Shown here: in pieces, positions 53,621 to 61,447 of the stretch
Position numbering within the stretch: the stretch's first letter is position 1
Layout: each line of letters starts with the position of its first letter
Assembly: GCF_002266285.1 (NCBI RefSeq)
Contig: NZ_NPMS01000004.1
Span: forward strand, 62,001 to 126,000
Length of the DNA stretch: 64,000 nt
Origin: Virgibacillus indicus
Lineage (GTDB): Bacteria > Bacillota > Bacilli > Bacillales > Amphibacillaceae
Direction of reading: 5' to 3'
Notes under the pieces: generated by a model
The model's input: only the letters and a program-made list of their open reading frames with translations
What the model was told of the DNA's origin: nothing
Databases searched by the model: none
Position numbers and translations under genes: made by a program

Positions 53621-54217
53621 ATGAAAAAATCATTGTTTTTTGTAGTATTCATTAGTCTAGTGTTTTTTGCAACTACTGTTTCAGCAGAAGAAATTAGTAA
53701 AGATAGTAAAAGTGAAGTTCAACAAGATATTATAGTAGATCCTTCTTGGGAGTTAATAGAGGTTTCGGTAGATGAAGAAACTGGTACCATGGTTGAAATA
53801 TACCATGAAAAAATGACAGGTTATTCATTGATAGACATAATGAATAATGGACGATGGGACTGGGTTGCTAATTCATATTGGAATACTGATGGAATGACAG
53901 TGAATGCTAACTTAAACACCCAAGACAAGGTTGTTAAATCAACAGGTGGAGATTTTATGATTTCAGTGTATCCTCACCAAGTAGTTCCATATGGAGCACC
54001 TGATGCAGGAATGCGATTACAAATGTATGAAAAAGACACTTTTGGTTCAGACAAAGTTGGAGGTGAAAAAATTGCTTCCCCTAATCAACAATTCGCAGTG
54101 CATGTGATATACCGGGGTATTGGCGGCTATGTTGATGGTGGAGAAGCTGAGTTTTTTGTGAAATATGGTGTCAATTATCATTCACCAGACGATTTTCTTG
54201 TAGTTTATTCCGATTAA
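53621..54217 (+). CDS. Secreted protein of unknown function
   Basis: 198 residues from ATG 53621 (AAAGGGGG upstream). Signal peptide KKSLFFVVFISLVFFATTVS ending near VSA-EEI. The mature part has an acidic stretch, then EVSVDEETGTMVEIYHEKMT and a C-terminal beta-rich domain with GDFMISVYPHQVVPYGAPD, LQMYEKDTFGSDKVGG and VIYRGIGGYVDGGEAEFFVK. No cysteine and no catalytic motif was recognised. It opens the accessory island, divergent from the ECF sigma operon. Possibly an immunity, bacteriocin-like or wall-associated product; that is a guess. Confidence 0.7.
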   Translation: MKKSLFFVVFISLVFFATTVSAEEISKDSKSEVQQDIIVDPSWELIEVSVDEETGTMVEIYHEKMTGYSLIDIMNNGRWDWVANSYWNTDGMTVNANLNTQDKVVKSTGGDFMISVYPHQVVPYGAPDAGMRLQMYEKDTFGSDKVGGEKIASPNQQFAVHVIYRGIGGYVDGGEAEFFVKYGVNYHSPDDFLVVYSD

Positions 54218-54368
54218 ACATCTTAGTTGTGACCAAGAGTATGGCACAAAACCTTGTAAATAAAAACAATAATAATGATACCTATAATAATGAATATATT
54301 GAAGGCACCTAAACATTAAATATCTTAATAGAATCGGAATACAAAATATTTGTTAAAGGTAAACGTCA

Positions 54369-54402
54369 AATAGTCCACATCTACTTTTAGTTGTGGACTA
54401 TT
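54369..54402 (+). terminator. Terminator after secreted-protein gene
   Basis: AATAGTCCACA pairs perfectly with TGTGGACTATT around a 12-base loop, followed by ATTATGATTT. It lies 150 bp after the stop, close to the IS66 remnant. Confidence 0.7.
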
Positions 54403-54429
54403 ATTATGATTTCTTTGAAACCAGACATT

Positions 54430-54786
54430 CTTTTGAATAGTCGGCGACCATGGTAGGAGTTAATCTAGCTTAGTTTAATCCATTGTATCAATATTGGGAA
54501 GCTCTTCAAATTAATATTTAAGCTAATTAAATGGATTTCAATCCATTTTCTTTTGCCGTCTCTACAATAATATGATTGCGCTGGACTTAGCTTCCTTTGA
54601 AGTATTGCTAAAAAGCCAGTTTTTCCTTCCAATAATAAACGAGTTAATTGATCGTTCTGCACGGTTGTTATCAATTTCTAAACGGCCACTCTCCAAAACG
54701 CCACTAAACGATCCCATTGATTTGACAATATTTAATTGCTTGCCCCTTCTTTTATATATAACTTTCATTAATGAGTCGATTCTCAC
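54430..54786 (-). pseudogene. IS66-family transposase C-terminal fragment
   Basis: GRLEIDNNRAERSINSFIIG and RKNWLFSNTSKEAKSSAI are the conserved C-terminal core of IS66 TnpC. Then the frame is lost: ETAKENGL appears one frame over, and ELPNIDTMD, TKLD, LLPWSPTIQK continue the usual TnpC end with two internal stops. The start is missing. It is a dead fragment with no visible inverted repeats. Confidence 0.82.
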
Positions 54787-54801
54787 GGGGCTTATGAGCT
54801 A

Positions 54802-55000
54802 ATGCCTATCCGAAGAGTCAAAATCCCGAAACCTGATGGCGGTGTTCGGTTATTTGGTATTCCCACCGTGACAGACTGTTTGATTCAACAAGCCGTTGCC
54901 CTAGTATTATCGAAGATCCGATGTTCCTCGAACATAGTTATAGCCTTTGCCCAAAACATGAACCAGTTTCCGACTATTTGCTGTCGTATGCTTTGTATAG
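54802..55000 (+). pseudogene. Group II intron reverse transcriptase fragment
   Basis: PIRRVKIPKPDGGVRLFGIP and TVTDCLIQQAVALVL match the N-terminal RT domain of LtrA-type maturases. After a frameshift near 54911 the text continues EDPMFLEHSY, the next conserved block, then decays. No intron RNA domains V/VI were seen nearby. It abuts the IS66 fragment, so one element may have been inserted into or beside the other before both decayed. Confidence 0.8.
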
Positions 55001-55422
55001 GCATCTTATATACTCCATGGCTCCCTTTATTCTGTTCTACATTAATAGAAAGGTTTTATTTGGTTTTACTACATCGTGACCAAATAATCTATGGGAAGCA
55101 TATAATAAATCATTAGAAACTCCCATCTGCCCTTGATAAATGAAGGGTGACTCAAAATATTTGTCACATACTACCCAGTTGCCTTTAATTAGGTTAGGGA
55201 GGACCGCGCTGTACATATAGCATCGTACTTTTTTAAGGCTCCTCTTATTAACTAAATGGAAAGTTGAATATTTCCATTTTCCACGAAAATTTTCTTGTAA
55301 TATAATGTTTTTGATTAAATTTCCATTTATTTATTCATATATTGAAAAATGAGGTATATTGCCCTTATTTAATTAGATATAATGTCCCATTTCTTTTATA
55401 ATAAGTAAAAAGGAGGGTAGTA
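55001..55422. other. Non-coding region upstream of receptor cassette 1
   Basis: About 420 bp. The left part is decayed mobile DNA; the right part, from 55254, is A/T-rich with three TTTCCATTT words and TATAAT-like boxes (near 55302 and 55379) before the NprR-like gene at 55423. Confidence 0.45.
55254..55328. promoter_or_regulatory. Candidate operator of the NprR-like regulator
   Basis: AAATGGAAA (55254-55262) and TTTCCATTT (55271-55279) form a perfect 9-bp inverted repeat with eight-base spacer; TTTCCATTT recurs at 55320-55328. The sites lie 95-170 bp before the regulator start. A related GTGGAAATTT lies upstream of the second regulator near 57144. Confidence 0.5.
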
Positions 55423-56688
55423 ATGGAAAGCAACATAGGAAAAATCATAAAATATTATAGATTACAATCGAAAATGACACAATCCGAGCTGTCAAAAGGT
55501 ATTGTTTCCGTTTCACACTTATCCAAAATAGAAAATAGTAAAATTATACCTACTGAAGAAACAATTAGCTTACTTAATGAGAAACTGAAAATTGATAATC
55601 AAATAGCTAAAAATGCTGAGATAACAAAATTAATTCAGGAATGGTTTATATATTTATTAAATGGAGATAAGCAAAATTCTAGTAAAGTTTTTAATAGAAT
55701 ATTTATTAAAAATGAACCCATCATAAATATGCAACCCGTAACGTTAATTGAAATACATAAACTACGTTACTTTTTATTATTAAGTCAAACCAAAAAAGCT
55801 GAAGAGCAGTATAAATACCTCCTGAAGATATCTAAAAATCTCACAGAACTAGAAAGATATTATTGGTTGAAGTTCTCCGGAAATTATTATTTTTCTCAGT
55901 TATCATATAAAAATGCTCTTATTTCATTCCAAAAAGCAGAAAAATATTTAAATAGGCATATTGAAGTTTCTAGTGAAGAGTTTAATGATCTGTTTTATGC
56001 TATTGCATTAGCTGCTAGTAAAATAAGGAAAGTACATATTACATTGGTGTACTCAAATAAAGCACTTATTTATTACCAGAATAAATATAATATGAAAAGG
56101 TGTGCGGAGTGTCATATATTGCTAGGAATTTCATATCAACGGATCAATGAGTTCGATAAAGCAATGGAAAATTATGAACTAGCATCTACTATAGCAAGTG
56201 GTACAAATAATAAAGATATACTTAAACTGTGTTACCAAAATTTAGGTAAATTGAATTCGTTAAGGAATAATTCAAATAAAGCTATTGAATATTTTCATAA
56301 AAGTTTTCAGCTCAGATTAAATAATGCGGCTATCAAAAAAATAGTACCAGTATCTAGCTTGATGAAAGAATATTATCATTCAAATGATATAGCCAATGCA
56401 AATAAATGGTTATTAGAAGGTCTTAACTTAACTGATGCATTAAAACAATCAGACTCAGTTTATATCTACGAATTTAAAGTATTTAATCATTTGATTAATG
56501 GTACTGATGATGCCTTAGAGTCATTAATAACCAAAAAAATATTACCTTTTCTAGAGGAAAAGCAACTGAATTATGAAAAGGTATATTATTTAAAAACTCT
56601 TGCTAATTATTATTTTAATAATAGAAAATACAAGTTGTCTGCTATTTACTACAACTATGCAAATAATGTTTTATCTAAAACATATTAA
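55423..56688 (+). CDS. RRNPP-family peptide-sensing regulator (NprR-like), cassette 1
   Basis: 421 residues. An N-terminal XRE helix-turn-helix (residues ~5-60: KIIKYYRLQSKMTQSELSKG, SVSHLSKIENSK) is followed by about 350 residues of helical TPR-type repeats (e.g. YKNALISFQKAEKYL, ITLVYSNKALIYYQNKYNM, NKAIEYFHKSFQLRL). Length and layout fit NprR/PlcR-type receptors that bind an imported peptide. A secreted-propeptide gene begins 16 bp after the stop, as in NprR-NprX and PlcR-PapR pairs. GGAGGG lies before ATG 55423. Confidence 0.88.
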   Translation: MESNIGKIIKYYRLQSKMTQSELSKGIVSVSHLSKIENSKIIPTEETISLLNEKLKIDNQIAKNAEITKLIQEWFIYLLNGDKQNSSKVFNRIFIKNEPIINMQPVTLIEIHKLRYFLLLSQTKKAEEQYKYLLKISKNLTELERYYWLKFSGNYYFSQLSYKNALISFQKAEKYLNRHIEVSSEEFNDLFYAIALAASKIRKVHITLVYSNKALIYYQNKYNMKRCAECHILLGISYQRINEFDKAMENYELASTIASGTNNKDILKLCYQNLGKLNSLRNNSNKAIEYFHKSFQLRLNNAAIKKIVPVSSLMKEYYHSNDIANANKWLLEGLNLTDALKQSDSVYIYEFKVFNHLINGTDDALESLITKKILPFLEEKQLNYEKVYYLKTLANYYFNNRKYKLSAIYYNYANNVLSKTY

Positions 56689-56704
56689 AATAGGAGTGTT
56701 AATT

Positions 56705-56893
56705 ATGAAAAAAATTAGTTCTGTTATACTATTGTCATTATTCTTATTTAATTATATTTTTTCTTATGTAGGACTAACTGGTGAGCAAATAAAGCTGGAG
56801 AATCAATTCATAGTTGCAAATGAAGAAGAGCCAGATCCTTTTGATAATGAAGAAGAGCCAGAACAATTTGGTATTGATAATTTCTTTATTTGA
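56705..56893 (+). CDS. Secreted signalling propeptide, cassette 1
   Basis: 62 residues from ATG 56705 (AGGAG eight bases upstream). N-terminal signal sequence KKISSVILLSLFLFNYIFS, a spacer, then an acidic C-terminus with two copies of NEEEP: NEEEPDPFD and NEEEPEQFG, ending in IDNFFI. Size, position and secretion signal match PapR/NprX/Phr precursors, whose mature 5-8-residue pheromone is cut from the C-terminal part. The doubled motif may be two copies of the pheromone. Not previously known to me. Confidence 0.78.
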   Translation: MKKISSVILLSLFLFNYIFSYVGLTGEQIKLENQFIVANEEEPDPFDNEEEPEQFGIDNFFI

Positions 56894-57229
56894 ACAGTAA
56901 AGTTTTTATATTACTTACAAATAATTATATGGGTTTTTATGTTTGTTGTGTAGGAGAAGGGACAGGTAAGATCATACTTTTATTTATTTTAACTCTAGAC
57001 TTTTCTATTTTATCTCACACTATGTGACCAGCATGCTTATCCTTCCTCCCTTAACTTAACTGATTCATTACAGTAATTATCTATAGAAAAATCTCATAAC
57101 ATTAAATATGACAGTATATTCTTAAAAATATATATTTGGTTTAGTGGAAATTTATAATCACGTCAAATTCCTTATAATAACTTATAAGTTGCTAGTTTTA
57201 TAAAAAGCTATAAGAGAAGGGGGAATAAG
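56894..57229. other. Control region between the two receptor cassettes
   Basis: 336 bp, very A/T-rich, no gene and no strong terminator. A GTGGAAATTT word near 57144 resembles half of the candidate operator upstream of cassette 1. Probably carries the promoter of the second regulator. Confidence 0.4.
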
Positions 57230-58482
57230 ATGAGCTATGGGATCAAAATTAAACACTTACGTATTAAAAAGAATATGAATCAACAAGATCTATCTAATGG
57301 AATTTGTTCTATATCATATTTAAGTAAAATAGAAAATAATGTAGTTAAACCAAATAGGGAAATTATAGACCTTTTATGCAAAAAAATAGGAATATCTTTA
57401 CACGAACTACAGACTGAAGAAGAACTTTTGCTTAAAATGAAGTGTGAATTAACTGAACTGAATCATTTGATTCGTAGGAAAGAGACTAATATTGTATTCA
57501 AATTTAGCGAGATACTAAAACGTTATGAAGCTCTAAACTCACCACAAGCAAATGTTATTAAATTAATATTTGAACTTCGAATCACCTTATTGTCATCAGA
57601 TAGAATAAAATCAACAGCCATCTATAATGAAATTATAGAAAACCGTGATTATAAACCAAACTGGATTGAGCCCTATTATTACTTGTTTTGTGGACTTTAT
57701 CATTACATGATTGATAGTTTAGAACAGGCATTATCTTTTTATAAAAAAGCTGAGAAAGGCGTACAAGCGAACAAAGAAGAAGTTTATTATCAATTGGCAC
57801 TTGTATATAGTCGTCTTGGGAATTTTTCATTATCAACATTGTATTTAATCAGAGCGTACGATATTTTTGTTAAAAAAATGGATTATGAATTATGTACTAA
57901 TTGTAATTTATTATTGGGTATTAACTATAGGAAGATGGGTGAACTACAGAAATCTAAAGAAAATTACTTTAAAATAACACAAAATTTATCGCCGAAAAGA
58001 GATAAGGAAACCTTAGGAAAAGTACACCATAATCTAGGTCTTATTTATTCAGATGAGGGTGACTCAACAAAATCAATTTTTTTTATAAGGAAAGTTTAAA
58101 AGTAAAAAAGGCAGATTCAAAAATCAATACCTTATATGTCTTATCCCAGGAATATGTAAAATTAAAAGATTTTAAGAATGCAAGAAAATGGAGTGAAGTA
58201 GGAAGAAACTCTGCAATTAAACAGAATAATAAGAAATATTTAATTATGTTCAATGTATTAAATTATGAAATAAATGAAAAATTCAATACACTTGAGTTCA
58301 AAAATTATATGATTAATGTAGCTATTCCTTTCTTTGAAAAACGGCAAGAGGGGCATACATTATCAGAATACGTTCACAAAATGTCTATTTATTACGAAAA
58401 TAAACGACAATATAAAAACTCATATTTAATGTTAAAAAAAATTAACCATTTAAAATGTAAACGAGGAGGGACGATAAAATGA
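57230..58482 (+). pseudogene. RRNPP-family regulator (NprR-like), cassette 2, frameshifted
   Basis: The first frame (57230-58099, 289 codons) has an XRE domain (IKIKHLRIKKNMNQQDLSNG, SISYLSKIENNV) and TPR repeats, then stops. The rest of the protein (ESLKVKKADSKINTLYVLSQ to KKINHLKC) continues in another frame to 58482. One extra T in the T8 run at 58077-58084 would join them into ~417 residues, the size of cassette 1. It may be a sequencing error, a phase-variable gene, or be rescued by transcript slippage. GGGGG lies before ATG 57230. Confidence 0.85.
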
Positions 58483-58610
58483 AGTCGTTAAAAATTTTAT
58501 TATCAATCTTAATTATTGCAATTTTTATGTACAGCACCAAGGAACCCTTTGTATCTGCTGAAGACGATTATCCGGAACCATTAAACGAACCACCTATTGA
58601 TGGTGACTAA
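58479..58610 (+). CDS. Secreted signalling propeptide, cassette 2
   Basis: 43 residues; the ATG overlaps the stop of the regulator frame (ATGA), with GAGGAGGG eight bases upstream. Signal sequence KSLKILLSILIIAIFMYS, probable cleavage after VSA, then the short acidic and proline-rich EDDYPEPLNEPPIDGD. It parallels the cassette 1 peptide, with EP-rich C-terminus but no sequence identity beyond that, so each receptor may have its own signal. Too short for homology; the call rests on position, size and signal peptide. Confidence 0.78.
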   Translation: MKSLKILLSILIIAIFMYSTKEPFVSAEDDYPEPLNEPPIDGD

Positions 58611-58668
58611 TTTTACATTCGAGATAAGATAAGAGCTTATATAAAATTGCGTATGGGTACAAAGCAGA

Positions 58669-58703
58669 GAGTAAGGAAAAAAGATCCTTATTCTTTTTTT
58701 TTT
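58669..58703 (+). terminator. Terminator of cassette 2
   Basis: GAGTAAGGA pairs with TCCTTATTC (one G-T), followed by ten T residues; 58 bases after the propeptide stop. Confidence 0.88.
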
Positions 58704-59068
58704 GATTTTTTCAAATCAATCGGAAATATAGATTTAATCTAAATATATTGGATTTTATTTCACAATATATATTTGAAAGGATAATACGATAAGTTGTAGA
58801 ACTTTATTATTAAGACACAATTAAAACAAGGAGATAATAAGATTTTCTAACTTGTTTTAAACCTTTGGACATGGAAGAGGTGATATAAAAATAAAGTCAG
58901 TGGTAAATTCTATTAAAAGTGTAAGGAGGGCTGCAGTACAAAAATAAAATTTTGATACAAAGTTTTTAAGATTCTACTAGCGAAGTATTAGTGCTTTCTA
59001 TTTTCATATGGTGAAGCTAATACCTTGCAGAAACAAAAGTATATAAATATAATTAGGGGGATTTTAAT
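58704..59068 (+). other. Long leader of the 59069 gene
   Basis: 365 bp without a sure gene. It holds AAAACAAG/CTTGTTTT (58824-58857), and GTATTAG/CTAATAC arms near 58987-59023. A small frame after GAGGTGATAT (near 58877) would encode a basic peptide but lacks a standard start codon. It may be a regulated untranslated leader. Confidence 0.4.
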
Positions 59069-59683
59069 ATGAATATAAAAAAGATATTGTTTTCTTTAAT
59101 AACCGTTTCATTTTTGTCCACATTGGTACTAGTGGCTCCTGTAGGCGCAGAAGAAACTGAAGTTTTCGACACAAAAATCGATAAAGTATCTAAAGATGAA
59201 TTCATTGACAAAGAAGGAGATAAAGTACAAGAAAAAGTTTATTACAATAGCGAAGGGAAGATAGTTAAAGTCTCAGTAGAAAAAGGGGAATATGCAGAAC
59301 CTGTAAGCACAGATAATTCTACGAAATCTTACGGATCGTACTATGCAGTCTCTCGAAGTAGTGTTACCGCAAGATTCGAAGCCTGGGCGGGCGCTCCCCA
59401 AATAAGGGTTTACTCTAATGGTTTTTCAGATTCATATACCAATAGCAGTAAGAGCACAAAAAAATCAATTGATAGAATTATTGTAAATACCACTCTTATG
59501 ATGAACGCATCAGTGGAAGATCAGGATTCAGATTCTAGGACATCATCGTCTTTTGCAAATGCAAGTGCCAAGCAACAAAGTTTTATGATCCCTACACATT
59601 CCCAATATTCTAGGAGTAGTCATACTTACCATAATAGCGGCACAAATAGTGTTTACCACAGCACTGAAGCAAGCCGCGGATAA
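59069..59683 (+). CDS. Secreted serine-rich protein of unknown function
   Basis: 204 residues, with GGGGG before ATG 59069. Signal peptide (NIKKILFSLITVSFLSTLVL ending near VGA-EET). The mature part begins with DTKIDKVSKDEFIDKEGDK and KVYYNSEGKIVKVSVEKGEY, then a region rich in Ser, Tyr and Thr (SYGSYYAVSRSSVTARFEAW, SSKSTKKSIDRIIVNTTLMM) and ends THSQYSRSSHTYHNSGTNS. No cysteine or known domain. Its place after the two peptide-receptor cassettes makes it a candidate target or effector. Confidence 0.7.
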   Translation: MNIKKILFSLITVSFLSTLVLVAPVGAEETEVFDTKIDKVSKDEFIDKEGDKVQEKVYYNSEGKIVKVSVEKGEYAEPVSTDNSTKSYGSYYAVSRSSVTARFEAWAGAPQIRVYSNGFSDSYTNSSKSTKKSIDRIIVNTTLMMNASVEDQDSDSRTSSSFANASAKQQSFMIPTHSQYSRSSHTYHNSGTNSVYHSTEASRG

Positions 59684-59708
59684 TAGTCTAAATAGACTCA
59701 AAACATTG

Positions 59709-59738
59709 AGCATGAAAGCCCTTGAGGGCTTTCATGCT
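59709..59738 (+). terminator. Terminator of the serine-rich secreted protein gene
   Basis: Perfect 13-bp stem AGCATGAAAGCCC with GGGCTTTCATGCT and TTGA loop, then TT. It is only nine bases before the next gene's ribosome site, so read-through would feed the lipoprotein gene. Confidence 0.85.
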
Positions 59739-59754
59739 TTAAGAGGTGTTAATT

Positions 59755-60705
59755 TTGAAGCAATTATTTATATCATGTATTGTAACCCTACTATTAATTT
59801 TAAGCGGTTGTTTCAATGAAGAATCTACAGAAGAACCTAAAATTGATAACGATGAAACCTATGAGTCTCATGAACAACCTATTGCAGAATTAGAAGAAGT
59901 TTACACGCTAGGTCTTTATAACAAAGGTGATTTTGAATATGAACGTACTTTCGAAATTGAGCATGAATCTTTTAAAAGAAATATAGTTCTAGGAAATAAA
60001 ACATCAAAAGAGGGCTCATTTATTCTCTTAATTTTTAATCATGGGGAACAAATGAATTTTAAGGTAGGAGACGGAAAGGTATCTAACAACTATCGTTTTG
60101 ATATAAAAAAAGAAAAATACAAGGATTTAGAAGTAACATTACTTAATCTCGAAGATGGTTTTCACTCCATTACATATGTTCTTTTAAATGATCCTGAGGA
60201 AGTTCCCAATGATTATGAAACGTCAATGGAACTAGCTGATTTATTTTCAATTAGGGTGAATTTATTAAAGAATATTGATAATATACCTGAGGAAAGACCC
60301 AATTTATTCACTGAAGGGATAGAAAGTGAAGAAAGAAGAATTCATGGGGCATTTCTAAGCAAAAAAGAAGTTCCATACGAAACCTTATATAAAGAAGATA
60401 TGGGTGAAAAAGAAATTCCATATACCTTATTTTATGGGAATTCACATTCAGAGAAAATAGATTTTTATCTCGTTGCTTTGCTTAATTACCAGCAAACACA
60501 ACTAGGGACCGATGACTTTCTCTATGATACGTTAGAAACCGATCAGGAAAAATCAATCTCTTTAGATTTTAATCTTCCGTTAAAAGAAGAAAGCAATTCA
60601 TTTCAAGTCTTAATGATCCCAACCCCTTTCGAACCTGTATCTAAAGAAAAAACATTTCTTCCACAAGACCCTTCAGCAAGTAATAGAGTGTTAATATTAA
60701 AATAA
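59755..60705 (+). CDS. Lipoprotein of unknown function
   Basis: 316 residues from TTG 59755, with GAGGTG seven bases upstream; a GTG at 59746 lies within that site. Lipobox ILSGC puts the lipidated Cys near residue 18. Then an acidic linker (NEESTEEPKIDNDETYESHE) and a long beta-rich body with FNHGEQMNFKVGDGKVSNNY and VALLNYQQTQLGTDDF. No known domain was seen. It lies beside the serine-rich secreted protein and may act with it at the cell surface. Confidence 0.75.
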   Translation: MKQLFISCIVTLLLILSGCFNEESTEEPKIDNDETYESHEQPIAELEEVYTLGLYNKGDFEYERTFEIEHESFKRNIVLGNKTSKEGSFILLIFNHGEQMNFKVGDGKVSNNYRFDIKKEKYKDLEVTLLNLEDGFHSITYVLLNDPEEVPNDYETSMELADLFSIRVNLLKNIDNIPEERPNLFTEGIESEERRIHGAFLSKKEVPYETLYKEDMGEKEIPYTLFYGNSHSEKIDFYLVALLNYQQTQLGTDDFLYDTLETDQEKSISLDFNLPLKEESNSFQVLMIPTPFEPVSKEKTFLPQDPSASNRVLILK

Positions 60706-60726
60706 TAATAACCTTAATGCAAACTA

Positions 60727-60754
60727 AAACGCTCACCAAACTGAGCGTTTTTTT
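60727..60754 (+). terminator. Lipoprotein gene terminator
   Basis: AAACGCTCA pairs with TGAGCGTTT around CCAAAC, followed by TTTT. Confidence 0.85.
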
Positions 60755-60799
60755 AATCGTACTATTTTATATTACCTCTTCGAATTAAATACCTTTATT

Positions 60800-61111
60800 T
60801 TATACCGTATCGTTAAAGGCGAGCTGCTTAATTCGGCTGTCGCCACCTCTAATGTAATCTTTCCTTCCTAATACATCTTTCAACCAATCCGTCCAATTTC
60901 CAGTTTGTTGCCAAAACTTATAACTACCGACTGCTTGTGCTCCTTTAAATTGATTCTGAATAAGAGCTGTATTTCGTAATGAATATTGATAAAACTGCAT
61001 CATAAACGCTAAGTGTTCAGGTGTTTTAAAATAAGATCCAATCGATTGATTCATTGTTTCCGTTAATCTCTTCACTTCTTCTCTTTTTTGATCAAATGTT
61101 TTTCTTTTCAA
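60800..61111 (-). pseudogene. ArdC/LtrC-like ssDNA-binding domain fragment
   Basis: 103 residues. RLTETMNQSIGSYFKTPEHL, FMMQFYQYSLRNTALIQNQF and KGAQAVGSYKFWQQTG match the N-terminal ssDNA-binding domain of ArdC/LtrC-like proteins carried by plasmids and integrative elements. Full proteins have about 300 residues or more; here the tail after position 75 is unrelated. It looks like a remnant of a conjugative element, in keeping with the mobile character of the island. Confidence 0.7.
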
Positions 61112-61447
61112 GAAACATCATCCTTACATAAAATAAAAAGGACTCCCATCAGGAAGCCCTTAATGTTTTGAGCTCTCCTGACAGTTGCATAAAAAAGGAT
61201 TTATGCCAATCTCTTACTCAGTATTCCGTTACAGGGCCCATTGTTGAATTTATTGATTCCAGTATATTGACATAATTGAATCAAACTTTATTATAAATAA
61301 TCGATCTTTTTTCCAAAACCACCACTACCTCATTTTTCAATTTCTATCAAGATATGTTATATTGTTTTCTTCAAAGATACCACGCTTCCGGAATAAATTA
61401 TTTTTACCATCTTAAACAAAAAGAACTCCGAATTGGAATAATCATCC
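61112..61447. other. Intergenic, no gene recognised
   Basis: 336 bp, A/T-rich. A CAGGAA/CTCCTGA-type dyad lies at about 61150-61180 (ATCAGGAAGC with GCTCTCCTGA), possibly a weak terminator. No frame of credible length. Confidence 0.35.

Noticed and set aside
58877-58950. Small basic peptide gene after GAGGTGATAT in the 59069 leader
   Set aside because: It would need an ATA start and has no similar sequence elsewhere; left as part of the leader.
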